Below are positions 25,772-32,695 of a DNA stretch of 32,695 nucleotides, in pieces; position 1 is the stretch's first letter, and every line of letters starts with the position of its first letter. Position numbers and translations under genes: made by a program. The notes beneath the pieces are model-generated. The model was not told the DNA's origin. It did no database searches and saw nothing but the letters and a program-made list of their open reading frames with translations. The stretch comes from Paulinella micropora (taxonomy: Eukaryota; Cercozoa; Imbricatea; Euglyphida), in NCBI GenBank assembly GCA_009731375.1, contig BJOX01000076.1:1042283-1074977 (forward strand). Direction: 5' to 3'.

Positions 25772-27097
25772 ATGTGGAGCGAAGACGACAAGAAGTTTGT
25801 TAGGCAGTTAAGAGTTGCTACAACTGAAAGTAAAATTTATGAGGTTGTGTCCAACTTCTACGATAGTGAATTAAAACCAAGTATAGCCTTTCATAATGCT
25901 ATTATATCTTTATTTAGCACGACTACTAGCGATGAAGAAGTGCTTGAAGCACTAAAAATAATATATCCAAAATATGCTATCGTGTATCCAAATTTGAATA
26001 GTAGAAGGCAAAGACTTTCTGAGGTGAGAAAGAAAGCAATAGAGCCTTACCAAAGCGAAAAAGTATATGAAATGAGCAAACTTGATAAGTATTTTAATCT
26101 TAATGAAGACGAGCGGATTGATATCGTTGAAGGATATAAGAAAGATGTCAAAGCCAAAAATTAACAAAAAATACAAATTGATGTCCGTGATGTAATGGCC
26201 AAAATGAATGATATGATATTAAGTAATGACCCTTATCTTAAACTACTTGCTTTGATGATAGCAATTGGAGCAAGGCCTGTTGAAATATTTGACAAAAACA
26301 CGTATGAATTGATACCAGATAAACCGAGTTGGTTGCGAGTGAATAATCTAGCAAAAAAGAGAGAAGGACAGAAAAAGAACTGGACTGAGAGGCCTGTTGT
26401 CATTTTCACTCCTCAGTTCGTAATAGAAAAAGTAAATTCAATAAGGAACCACTTCAAAAAGAAAAAAGCAGTTATCATTAACAGCGAAGGAGTGCTTGAT
26501 AAGCAAAAGAATAATGAACTAAACAAAATGATTATTAAAATCTTCCCATGGCTATCGGACTACACACAGAAAAGCAGTATGTTGCGGAAACTATACGCCA
26601 GTTTGTCGTATAGTAATTTCGCCAATCCGAAATTAGATAATTTCAATACGTGGGTGAGCAATGTATTGGGGCACGGCGATATGCTCACCAGTTTTAGTTA
26701 TTCGTGGGTTAATGTGGCCGACCCTGAAGAAATAAAAGCAGAAGGGATTAAAACAGAATTGGAGGAATTGAGACGCAAGATAGATTTATGTTTGAATTTA
26801 AATAATACTAATGAAATTGAAAGTGAAAACGGAGAAGATGAATGCAAATACAAACCATTAGGCAAAAGTGCTAGTAGAGAGGATAAGTATAAATTGCTTG
26901 AGCAGATATGGAATGATTATGACGGGGCAATTACTAATACGGCACTCAGGAAAATATCTCATATAGGTGCGAAAATAGTAAATGAGTTTATTAAAGAGAA
27001 GAGAAATGGAGCGACGAAGAGCGAAGCAAAAAAAGAAGAGGAAACAAAAGCACCATTAAGACGAAGCACGAGAAATAAAAAGAAGGCTAATACTTAA
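25772..27097 (+). pseudogene. Protelomerase-like tyrosine recombinase with in-frame stop
   Basis: ATG 25772 to TAA 27095-27097 is one frame of 441 positions, broken by a single TAA at 26162-26164 (position 131). The core lies after the stop. It has LALMIAIGARPVEIF with a catalytic-type Arg168, LAKKR with Lys195/196 about 27 residues on, MLRKLYASLSY with Arg272, and VLGHGDMLTSFSY with His301 and, nine residues later, Tyr310. These match the R-K-R-H-Y set of tyrosine recombinases. The Arg box, the lysine spacing and the LRxxYAxxxY box look most like telomere resolvases (TelN/TelK, ResT, TelA), which cut a palindromic site and seal both ends into hairpins. Length is near the smaller members of that family (about 440-450 aa). 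The N-terminal 130 residues are helical. The C-terminus is Lys/Glu-rich after a possible helix-turn-helix. A PLV integrase of ordinary type is the main alternative. A downstream ATG at 26195 could restart the core alone. Confidence 0.65.
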
Positions 27098-27363
27098 CAA
27101 CGACTAAAGGCGGTTCTCCATATTTTAGTCTAAGATTAGACTCTCGTCTGTAGCATTTAATAGAGCAGATTGTGAAAAACTCAATACTATCCACACCATA
27201 GAAATTGCCTGCTATAATCGGGGGGGTGCGATTGAAATGTGCGAGACAAACCGCATATATTGCAAAATTCTTCTGTATATTTCGGCAGGGGCATTTCTGC
27301 ATAAACAAATGTTCTTATGTGGCCAACGATATCCGCGGGCAATTCTTTAATAATAACTGACAT
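27087..27363 (-). pseudogene. Small F-box-like protein, frameshifted
   Basis: The minus-strand ATG (27361-27363) opens with IKELPADIVGHIRTFV, the LPxDIxxxIxxFV pattern of F-box-like N-termini common in large DNA viruses. A FCNICGL segment follows. The frame stops at a TAG about 60 codons in, but the neighbouring frame is open from the same point to TAG 27087-27089. The switch falls at a run of seven C (27220-27226), so one extra base there explains the lesion; homopolymer sequencing error and true decay are both possible. The full length would be about 91 aa. The 3' end overlaps the end of the recombinase gene on the other strand by 11 bp. F-box proteins recruit substrates to SCF ubiquitin ligases; that role here is inference. 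Confidence 0.55.
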
Positions 27364-27412
27364 GTTTTATATAATATAAGTTGATTTAAATTAAATCAAC
27401 TTTGAATATAAA
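27364..27412. promoter_or_regulatory. Divergent promoter region with a 23-bp dyad
   Basis: The 49 bp between the start codons of the F-box-like gene and the spike-like gene are nearly all A and T, with TATATAATATA at 27368-27378. A dyad at 27379-27401 (arms AGTTGATTT and AAATCAACT, 5-bp centre) sits midway, where a factor could control both genes. Confidence 0.45.
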
Positions 27413-28645
27413 ATGAATTTGTTTGGTCAAAGCACGAGCACTCCATCGTCATCATCTACATCGTCATCATCTTCTTTATCAATAGATAATATTAAAGACG
27501 CATTACCTACAACGGCCTTCGGAGAATTGAGAACGGCCACTTTATCGCCAGTATTACAAAATGTATTTACATATGGCATTAATACTCGTTTCTTTGACAA
27601 AACAGAAACCAACGGCGGGGTGGTATCAACTGCTAATTCAATGGCGGTTTTGACCACATCGGCCTCAGGTAATTCAACCGCACAGATTACGACTATTGAA
27701 AGAGCAAAATATAGAAGTGGCATGGGCTTGGTTGCTAGATTTTCCGCATTGTTTCCATCATCTACCACCGCGACTACCTTTAATTGCGATATCGGCATAG
27801 GCACACCAGCAGACAATTTATGTTTTAGACAATCAAACTTGGGAATGTCTGTTGTAAGAACGGCGGGGAGTGTTGAAAATGTGGTTAGTCAGTATGCTTG
27901 GAATGTTGATAAATGTGATAATACGGGAAACTTCCCCGCGATTGATTTTACCAAATTGAATGTGTTTGAAATAGTCGTCCAATATCTGGGTAGCGGTCAG
28001 ATTACATTTAAAATTGAAAATCCCCGCACTGGACGAATGGAAGTAATTCATGCGATTAAATACGCGAGCACTGCTACTACTCCATCATTAGATCAGGCGG
28101 CATTTGCTATTTATGCGAAGGCATATTCGTCAAGCCTTCAATCCGTTGTAATGAAAACGGCGAGTATGTTTTTGGCAGTTGAGGGGACTATTGACCGCAC
28201 TATTGCTATAACCAATTCGTATGACAATGTCAAAACTATTGGAACGACGGAGACTTCTATATTTACCCTCCGCAACCGAGCCACATTTAATAGTAAGACG
28301 AATTACAATGTTATTTATTTTGAAAATTTGTGTGTGAGCAACACAAGTGACAAAATATGTATAGCAAAGATAACATTAAATGCGACACTTGGAGGCACAC
28401 CATCATACAGCAATTACGATACAAACACATCATTAGCCGAAGTAGATACAGCAGGAACTACCCGCACTGGCGGAAACATAGTATTAACATATATATTATC
28501 TGCAGGTGCTTCTATTTACATTGATTTGTCTCGCTATAACCTAAAAATTGGAACGGGTAAGACATTGACCGTGTCAGCATCTCTAGTGGCAGGAACAGGT
28601 GCGAGCATTTACGCTTCATTGAACTGGATTGAAGACCAGATTTAA
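27413..28645 (+). CDS. Beta-rich virion surface (spike/fibre-like) protein, 410 aa
   Basis: The intact frame starts at the ATG 49 bp from the divergent neighbour. Residues 8-24 form a Ser/Thr-rich linker. The remainder is rich in Thr, Ser, Ala, Gly and Asn with alternating short strands (for example KYRSGMGLVARFSALF at about 98-113, and FEIVVQYLGSGQITFKIEN at about 186-204), and there are few charged residues. Composition and patterning fit a jelly-roll or lectin-like capsid attachment protein. No signal peptide or membrane span is seen. It faces the capsid genes across the point where the two transcription blocks converge. I do not recognise a specific family, so the spike role is inference. 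Confidence 0.6.
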   Translation: MNLFGQSTSTPSSSSTSSSSSLSIDNIKDALPTTAFGELRTATLSPVLQNVFTYGINTRFFDKTETNGGVVSTANSMAVLTTSASGNSTAQITTIERAKYRSGMGLVARFSALFPSSTTATTFNCDIGIGTPADNLCFRQSNLGMSVVRTAGSVENVVSQYAWNVDKCDNTGNFPAIDFTKLNVFEIVVQYLGSGQITFKIENPRTGRMEVIHAIKYASTATTPSLDQAAFAIYAKAYSSSLQSVVMKTASMFLAVEGTIDRTIAITNSYDNVKTIGTTETSIFTLRNRATFNSKTNYNVIYFENLCVSNTSDKICIAKITLNATLGGTPSYSNYDTNTSLAEVDTAGTTRTGGNIVLTYILSAGASIYIDLSRYNLKIGTGKTLTVSASLVAGTGASIYASLNWIEDQI

Positions 28646-28665
28646 ACAAAAAAAAATACACACTT

Positions 28666-28893
28666 TCAAAAATACAGGCTTTCAAACTTTTTTTCTATCT
28701 CTACTGCTAGATTGTTAATATTTGTTTTTTTTGTCATTTCCTCAACAATTGGTGCATGGTATTTCCTTAAATACCGATAAAACTGATCCATATTAGTCCC
28801 GCACGGGATTATATCTTTTTTTTGTTTCAAACGGCACTCGTTGATAGCCGTTATCAACTTAAACAATTTATCTATATTGTCCAAAAATATCAT
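28666..28893 (-). CDS. Small hypothetical protein, 75 aa
   Basis: An intact short frame lies between the convergent spike-like gene (20 bp away) and the minor capsid gene (46 bp away). It is Lys/Asn/Ile-rich and helical (DNIDKLFKLITAINECR, then VEEMTKK and LAVEIEKKFESLYF). It fits the spacing and composition of the viral gene block, and the upstream sequence TATATAATAAGG is promoter-like. No known domain is seen. Confidence 0.5.
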   Translation of the reverse strand: MIFLDNIDKLFKLITAINECRLKQKKDIIPCGTNMDQFYRYLRKYHAPIVEEMTKKTNINNLAVEIEKKFESLYF

Positions 28894-28939
28894 ATATAAT
28901 AAGGGAAATTATAGTCCAAATGTAAATAAACCGATAGGA

Positions 28940-29737
28940 TTAAGCATGATAGACTTTGAGAAGAATTGAAACTTCAAAATTGACAGGACATTCAAGCACT
29001 TCACCGCCCGCATTTCTAATTACAATATCAATAGACCTTAAACTTTTTGTTGTATTAAATGGCACATAATCGGCGACATCATTAGAACTCTCAAAGTAGC
29101 ACTGGACTCCATACGGCTTATCTAAATTACATTTACCGACCACAGAGAAATTACCATTTGCTTCAACTAAACCAGACTGATTTAAAGCACGGCTATGGAC
29201 ATAAACGGCCGTTTCACCGATTAGATTGACTATAGACTGCATGGTGCTACTCGCCGCCGCCGAGATATCAGCAGTTAGTCCTATCTTATCGCTAATCGTG
29301 CTATTATCGTAATCAAAAGCATACGTATCACCAGTGAAAGCGAAATTCAATTTATTAACGGAGTTCAAAGTTATAACTACGGAGTTAGGGGTAATTGCTG
29401 AATTAATCGCAGTTTGAAGAGCGGTAATAAATGTATCAATGGTGTATTGATTTGCTGTTACGATTGCCGTTTTTGTAGCCGATCCAGTTGTTTTAATCAA
29501 TGTGAGAGTGTTGGCATAACTCGGTATGTTTGGGAAAACATTTGGAATAGAGATACTTTTAACGACATAAGCACTGATTATATCAATATTACGACCAGTT
29601 GCTGGTAAATCAACGACGAAACGGCCATTGTGAGTAGAAGCGGATTTGGATTCTGTTTTATCGCTTGAGGAGACACGAAGGAGGAAATTTTTGCGGGTGC
29701 GCTTTTCGTCTTCAAGATTGCTTATTGTAAATGACAT
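28940..29737 (-). CDS. Minor capsid (penton-type) protein, 265 aa
   Basis: The intact frame starts at an ATG after an AT-rich leader with TATAATATATAG. After a basic N-terminus (EKRTRKNFLLRVSS) come NGRFVVDLPATGRNIDIISAYVVKSISIPNVFPNI and, at the end, SLRSIDIVIRNAGGEVLECP then FEVSILLKVYHA. This start and end are typical of the minor capsid proteins that form single-jelly-roll pentons in PLVs and related viruses: they open with a strand naming preferred contacts and close with a 'sIdi.l.d..G' strand pair. It lies directly downstream of the major capsid gene in the same orientation (43 bp apart), the standard PLV arrangement. Pentons occupy the fivefold vertices. Confidence 0.7.
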   Translation of the reverse strand: MSFTISNLEDEKRTRKNFLLRVSSSDKTESKSASTHNGRFVVDLPATGRNIDIISAYVVKSISIPNVFPNIPSYANTLTLIKTTGSATKTAIVTANQYTIDTFITALQTAINSAITPNSVVITLNSVNKLNFAFTGDTYAFDYDNSTISDKIGLTADISAAASSTMQSIVNLIGETAVYVHSRALNQSGLVEANGNFSVVGKCNLDKPYGVQCYFESSNDVADYVPFNTTKSLRSIDIVIRNAGGEVLECPVNFEVSILLKVYHA

Positions 29738-29780
29738 TGCTATATATTATAAAATATTATATTCTAATTTTTAATTTTTT

Positions 29781-31355
29781 TTATTGTTTTACGACACAGC
29801 GAGATGGGTAGATAGACGCAACTTTGACGTATTTCAGCCAAGCAGTGATGGCACGATTTTCGTTATAATCGGCCGCATAACGAAGAGTAACTTCAGCAGT
29901 TCGCGAGTTATTAACAGCAAGACCAGATGCTCCAATGAGTGGAGATTGGTTGAGTGTCTGGATAATAGTAGCAAATCCTGAGTTAGATGTAAGTCCCGTT
30001 TTATCCCCAGTAGAATAATACTTACGAAAGTTTTCAAGAGAAACAGATGAAGACATGTAAGCATCGCGAATACCCATAGTCGCTTGAAGATTGTTAATAT
30101 ACAATTCCGCACATCCGCGTTGAACGGCGGCAAGGGTATCGGTGCTTCCTCCGAGTTCCATCTTTTGTTGCGGAGCATACCAATCACCAATACGGCACTG
30201 ATACTGCTTATAATTCATTTGAGCAGTTCCAAGGTTATCAATACCAGCATTGTCAGCGAGCACGTTTTGCGTGATTATATACAAGCACTGAGCGCGAGCA
30301 AAGGCCTTATTTATTTGAAGATTAAAATCATCAGATGTGGCAGGATTTGCCTTTTGATTGTAATATGTTTCATAAGTGTATGGGAGCCCATCCTTGCTTC
30401 CCATCTGCTCCATAACATTTCTCTGGACGGCGGGAGCAAGAGAGAATGTCTCCAACATAACCACTGGATTTGATATGGTGAAAGTCAAAGCGGAACCATT
30501 AAAACCAGCAGGAATAGAAGAANNNNNNNNNNNNNNNNNNNNNNNNNNNNNNNNNNNNNNNNNNNNNNNNNNNNNNNNNNNNNNNNNNNNNNNNNNNGCA
30601 AGAGAGAATGTCTCCAGCATTACAACTGGATTAGACACGGTGAAAGTCAAAGCGGAACCATCAAACCCAGTAGAAACCTTACCATCAGTGCTTCCAATAA
30701 TGTTAAATGCTTCCTGAGGTGGCGCAAAGGTCAAACGAAGCCTCATACCACTAATTAGAGAGGGAGGAATGAGAGTTTCTTCATTAAACACCCCCGAGAA
30801 ATAATGAAGAGGAATACAAACCTTCAAATAATTACCAGTGCCCACGACCGTGGGAGTATTAATAGCAAAATCAACAACTGAATTATCGGTAATATTAGCA
30901 TTAACTTCCACAGTCTCTCGTTGTCCCGCCATCTGTGCCTGTCGGCGATAATCAAAAGGATAGTGCCACGGGAGAGTATTTCGCACCAGTTTATTCAAAT
31001 CTTCAATTCGTTCAAGTTCGCTACCATCCTTACTTTCCAACAAAAATCGTTCAAAAATAGCAGTTGCGGGTGTGTTCTGAAAGCCGATCGCGCAGTTATT
31101 CCCTGCGGTCGTAACCAACCCGTCGGCCTTGATATCAAACGACAAATAGCAATTCTTTCCATAAACAAAATCAGTGCTTGCCTGTAGTGTAAAAATCATT
31201 TCAGTCCCCGACGAACTGGTATAAGTCTGCTGGTCAGAGAAGTTCTTCTTAAAGATACTCCCCTGCTCAGTGAGTGCCAGATTTGCTGGCAACTCATACC
31301 TGAGGTTGTTGAGGGTCATCAGCTCCTCCGTGTTTTTACTATCCTTTCCTTCCAT
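29781..31355 (-). CDS. Major capsid protein (double jelly-roll type), with assembly gap
   Basis: The frame is open across 524 codons, including 75 N (30523-30597). The N-terminal part has LPANLALTEQGSIFKKNF and FVYGKNCYLSFDIK. A middle section has LPWHYPFDYRRQAQ and LKVCIPLHYFSGVF followed by LIPPSLISGMRLRLTF. The C-terminus is AITAWLKYVKVASIYP. These strands and the hydrophobic core pattern fit the hexon-forming double jelly-roll capsid proteins of PLVs. About 80 bp occur twice, once on each side of the gap (30436-30522 and 30598-30684), with several substitutions; both encode GSALTFT[IV]SNPVVMLETFSL. Removing one copy plus the Ns (162 bp, 54 codons) leaves about 470 aa. The duplication is therefore probably an assembly join of two related viral copies. 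The start is the first ATG of the frame. Confidence 0.75.
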   Translation of the reverse strand: MEGKDSKNTEELMTLNNLRYELPANLALTEQGSIFKKNFSDQQTYTSSSGTEMIFTLQASTDFVYGKNCYLSFDIKADGLVTTAGNNCAIGFQNTPATAIFERFLLESKDGSELERIEDLNKLVRNTLPWHYPFDYRRQAQMAGQRETVEVNANITDNSVVDFAINTPTVVGTGNYLKVCIPLHYFSGVFNEETLIPPSLISGMRLRLTFAPPQEAFNIIGSTDGKVSTGFDGSALTFTVSNPVVMLETFSLXXXXXXXXXXXXXXXXXXXXXXXXXXSSIPAGFNGSALTFTISNPVVMLETFSLAPAVQRNVMEQMGSKDGLPYTYETYYNQKANPATSDDFNLQINKAFARAQCLYIITQNVLADNAGIDNLGTAQMNYKQYQCRIGDWYAPQQKMELGGSTDTLAAVQRGCAELYINNLQATMGIRDAYMSSSVSLENFRKYYSTGDKTGLTSNSGFATIIQTLNQSPLIGASGLAVNNSRTAEVTLRYAADYNENRAITAWLKYVKVASIYPSRCVVKQ

Positions 31356-31430
31356 TTTTGTTGTTGTGGTTGTAGAAATTACACTGCTTATTATACTAAT
31401 AAAAAAATAATAGAAATTAAAAATAATTAT

Positions 31431-31829
31431 TTATTCACCTGAAACGGATTGTTTAATAATATCAACTGAATTCTGTATATTGTCAAGTCTCGCATCTTGT
31501 GGTGAAGTCAATTGAAACTCTCTTGCCTCAGCATTTTGAACCGCTTTCTTCAAATAAGCCAAACTGCTAACAGCGGTGTCCAAATCAACAACATCCCCTT
31601 TTTCTTTGCTATCAGAAATGTCGGTTAATGTGTTTTGAATGGTGCTCTTCTCATGCAAGACAAGGTCGCCAAATTGTGTCAGTGGCTGATTAACTAACGG
31701 GGCGCCATTGCTACTCCACAATTCAAACTGATTTAGTTGAAAACCATCACTCGCGGGCCTGTTTCCTTCGTTGAGTTTGTTGATAAAGCCAATCGGCAAA
31801 CGAGTTGAAGCACTCAAGTTTTTTATCAT
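31431..31829 (-). CDS. Hypothetical virion-associated protein, 132 aa
   Basis: The intact frame lies 75 bp upstream of the major capsid gene, in the same orientation. The first half is rich in Asn, Leu and Gln (GFINKLNEGNRPASDGFQLNQFELW). The second half is a likely coiled coil (STIQNTLTDISDSKEKGDVVDLDTAVSSL, then LKKAVQNAEAREFQL). There is no membrane segment and no Cys. Position beside capsid genes suggests a role in the particle or in assembly. The family is not recognised. Confidence 0.6.
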   Translation of the reverse strand: MIKNLSASTRLPIGFINKLNEGNRPASDGFQLNQFELWSSNGAPLVNQPLTQFGDLVLHEKSTIQNTLTDISDSKEKGDVVDLDTAVSSLAYLKKAVQNAEAREFQLTSPQDARLDNIQNSVDIIKQSVSGE

Positions 31830-31836
31830 TATAAAA

Positions 31837-31860
31837 ATGCGAATATATAAATATCCGCAT
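31837..31860. promoter_or_regulatory. Promoter dyad upstream of the 132-aa gene
   Basis: The arms ATGCGAATAT and ATATCCGCAT (one mismatch) around ATAA lie 8 bp before the start codon, and include a TATATAAATA box on the plus strand and its equivalent on the minus strand. Confidence 0.4.
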
Positions 31861-31874
31861 AATATATTATTTTA

Positions 31875-32456
31875 TCAATTAGCATTAATTATTTTTTTCA
31901 TGATTTGTAAATTCTTGTGTGTAATTCTTTCCTCTTTCATTTTCTTTAAATCCGCTATGGCTTGATTTACATCAATATCATTAGTTTGCGCAACTTCCTT
32001 AGGTGGTGGTGGAGTAGCATCTTCTATTGCTTCTATCTTGCTTGCTGGTGTTGTGGTAGTTTGTTTCGGCACAGCAACAGGAGTGGGATTGACAGATTTG
32101 GGTAAAGATTGTTCAACCTTAGGTGCTGGAGACATTTCAACAGGTTTGGCATTTGGTTTGGGAGTTGAATTATTTGCCGATGCTATGTCTGGCGCCTTTC
32201 TTTTCAATGCATCGTCTGGCACTTGGTCTGGTTGCCCGCTGGCAATAGGTTCGTTAAGTGTTTTCTTTCCCCTAGGTGCTTTTGGACGGATTAGACTTTT
32301 AATCTTACCACTCTTAATATCCTCTTCTAGTTTTTTGATTGCCACATGTTCGGGTGTTCCCTTACGAATTGTTGTGAGTTTGCCTTGTCCATTTTCTTTA
32401 TACCAAATTGACATTGCTTGATGATAAGGGGTCGCATATAGTTTCTGTGCTGACAT
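31875..32456 (-). CDS. Hypothetical basic, Pro/Thr-rich protein, 193 aa
   Basis: The intact frame starts at the ATG at 32454-32456 after TAATAATATAAT. Residues 1-60 are a small basic domain (ATPYHQAMSIWYKENGQGKL, then GTPEHVAIKKLEE). About residues 60-165 are low-complexity, rich in Pro, Lys, Thr and Ala, with PPPP near 152-155. The end is helical and charged (NQAIADLKKMKEERITHKN). A basic head, disordered middle and helical tail would suit a DNA-associated core or internal virion protein, but no family is recognised. It lies between the ATPase and capsid genes in the same direction. Confidence 0.6.
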   Translation of the reverse strand: MSAQKLYATPYHQAMSIWYKENGQGKLTTIRKGTPEHVAIKKLEEDIKSGKIKSLIRPKAPRGKKTLNEPIASGQPDQVPDDALKRKAPDIASANNSTPKPNAKPVEMSPAPKVEQSLPKSVNPTPVAVPKQTTTTPASKIEAIEDATPPPPKEVAQTNDIDVNQAIADLKKMKEERITHKNLQIMKKIINAN

Positions 32457-32510
32457 ATTATATTATTATGAAACAAAAAAACTTTTTAATTGAATTAGTT
32501 TATAAATTAG

Positions 32511-32534
32511 TTTATGATTGAATTCAATCATAAA
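32511..32534. repeat. 24-bp perfect palindrome
   Basis: Arms TTTATGATTGAA and TTCAATCATAAA meet without a spacer. It covers the stop codon of the minus-strand gene at 32528 and lies about 55 bp upstream of the next gene. It could be a hairpin 3' end signal or a dimer-binding site. Confidence 0.7.
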
Positions 32535-32695
32535 TTGGTCATATCTCTGTTTTGGTTTAATCGCAATATAGTAGAGAAATTCTTTCTAAACTGGGTTGTT
32601 CTATCACTGGCAGTGTTGTTAATTGCTAGAAACGAATAAGGTTCTGCCGTAGCATATTTAACCATATTGTAAAATTCTTTTTTGGTGAGAAAAGG
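32528..32695 (-). CDS. C-terminus of a probable packaging ATPase (partial)
   Basis: The last 55 codons of a minus-strand gene enter from the right edge and stop at TGA (32528-32530). The segment reads KKEFYNMVKYATAEPYSFLAI, followed by ten residues and QFRKNFSTILRL. The pattern 'A...PYSFL.I...........RKNF' is common at the C-terminus of the FtsK/HerA-type genome-packaging ATPases of PLVs and virophages. Walker motifs would be upstream, outside the window, so the call rests on this tail and on position near the capsid genes. Confidence 0.5.
   Translation of the reverse strand, partial: PFLTKKEFYNMVKYATAEPYSFLAINNTASDRTTQFRKNFSTILRLNQNRDMTNL

Noticed and set aside
25772-27097. Reassigned genetic code (TAA as Gln) to explain the stop in the recombinase
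   Set aside because: Other viral genes here end in TAA at sensible places (24982, 28645), so reassignment is unlikely.
30436-30684. True internal repeat within the major capsid protein
   Set aside because: The repeat lies exactly on both sides of an N gap and differs by scattered substitutions, which fits an unmerged contig overlap better.

Overview
This window is eukaryotic DNA with an integrated or co-assembled DNA virus at its right end. Host-like evidence: exon pieces with GT/AG borders, two kinds of LTR retrotransposon, foldback elements, and several kilobases of tetranucleotide and dinucleotide repeats. No bacterial operon, rRNA or tRNA is recognisable by eye. The species cannot be named. 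Polinton-like viruses (PLVs) of the kind seen at the right end mostly inhabit algae and other protists, so such a host is likely, but that is inference. There are five N gaps (7758-8225, 15875-16025, 22662-23184, 23780-23789, 30523-30597).

Layout. 1-2465: the last two exons of an unrecognised plus-strand gene, set among GATA/TATC arrays, with a broken duplicate of one exon upstream. 2466-5100: foldback and tandem repeats, then a 166-aa minus-strand ORF. 5366-8695: microsatellites around an 880-bp block that may be a retroelement 3' end. 8696-9116: a solo LTR. 9649-19806: a decayed Ty3/gypsy-like element on the minus strand (gag-like, protease, start of reverse transcriptase). Its 5' LTR appears split by a Ty1/copia-like remnant that keeps a polypurine tract and a 240-bp 3' LTR. 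19807-23899: microsatellites, one likely terminal exon and two gaps.

23900-32695 is the most notable part: an AT-rich PLV-type genome running off the right edge. It opens with a 391-bp near-perfect palindrome (arms 170 and 172 bp, 49-bp centre). Next come a zinc-binding repeat gene, a tyrosine recombinase of protelomerase (telomere resolvase) type, a small F-box-like gene, a beta-rich spike-like gene, the minor and major capsid genes, two small genes, and the C-terminus of a probable packaging ATPase. A telomere-resolvase-like enzyme beside a long palindrome suggests replication through covalently closed hairpin ends, as in N15-type phages and Borrelia.

The left-hand genes carry lesions (two frameshifts and one in-frame stop), while the morphogenesis genes are open apart from an assembly gap in the major capsid gene. 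That gene's gap is flanked by two slightly different copies of one segment, so at least two related viral copies probably exist in the source DNA. A 10-N scaffold join lies just left of the virus, so its linkage to the host chromosome is not proven here.
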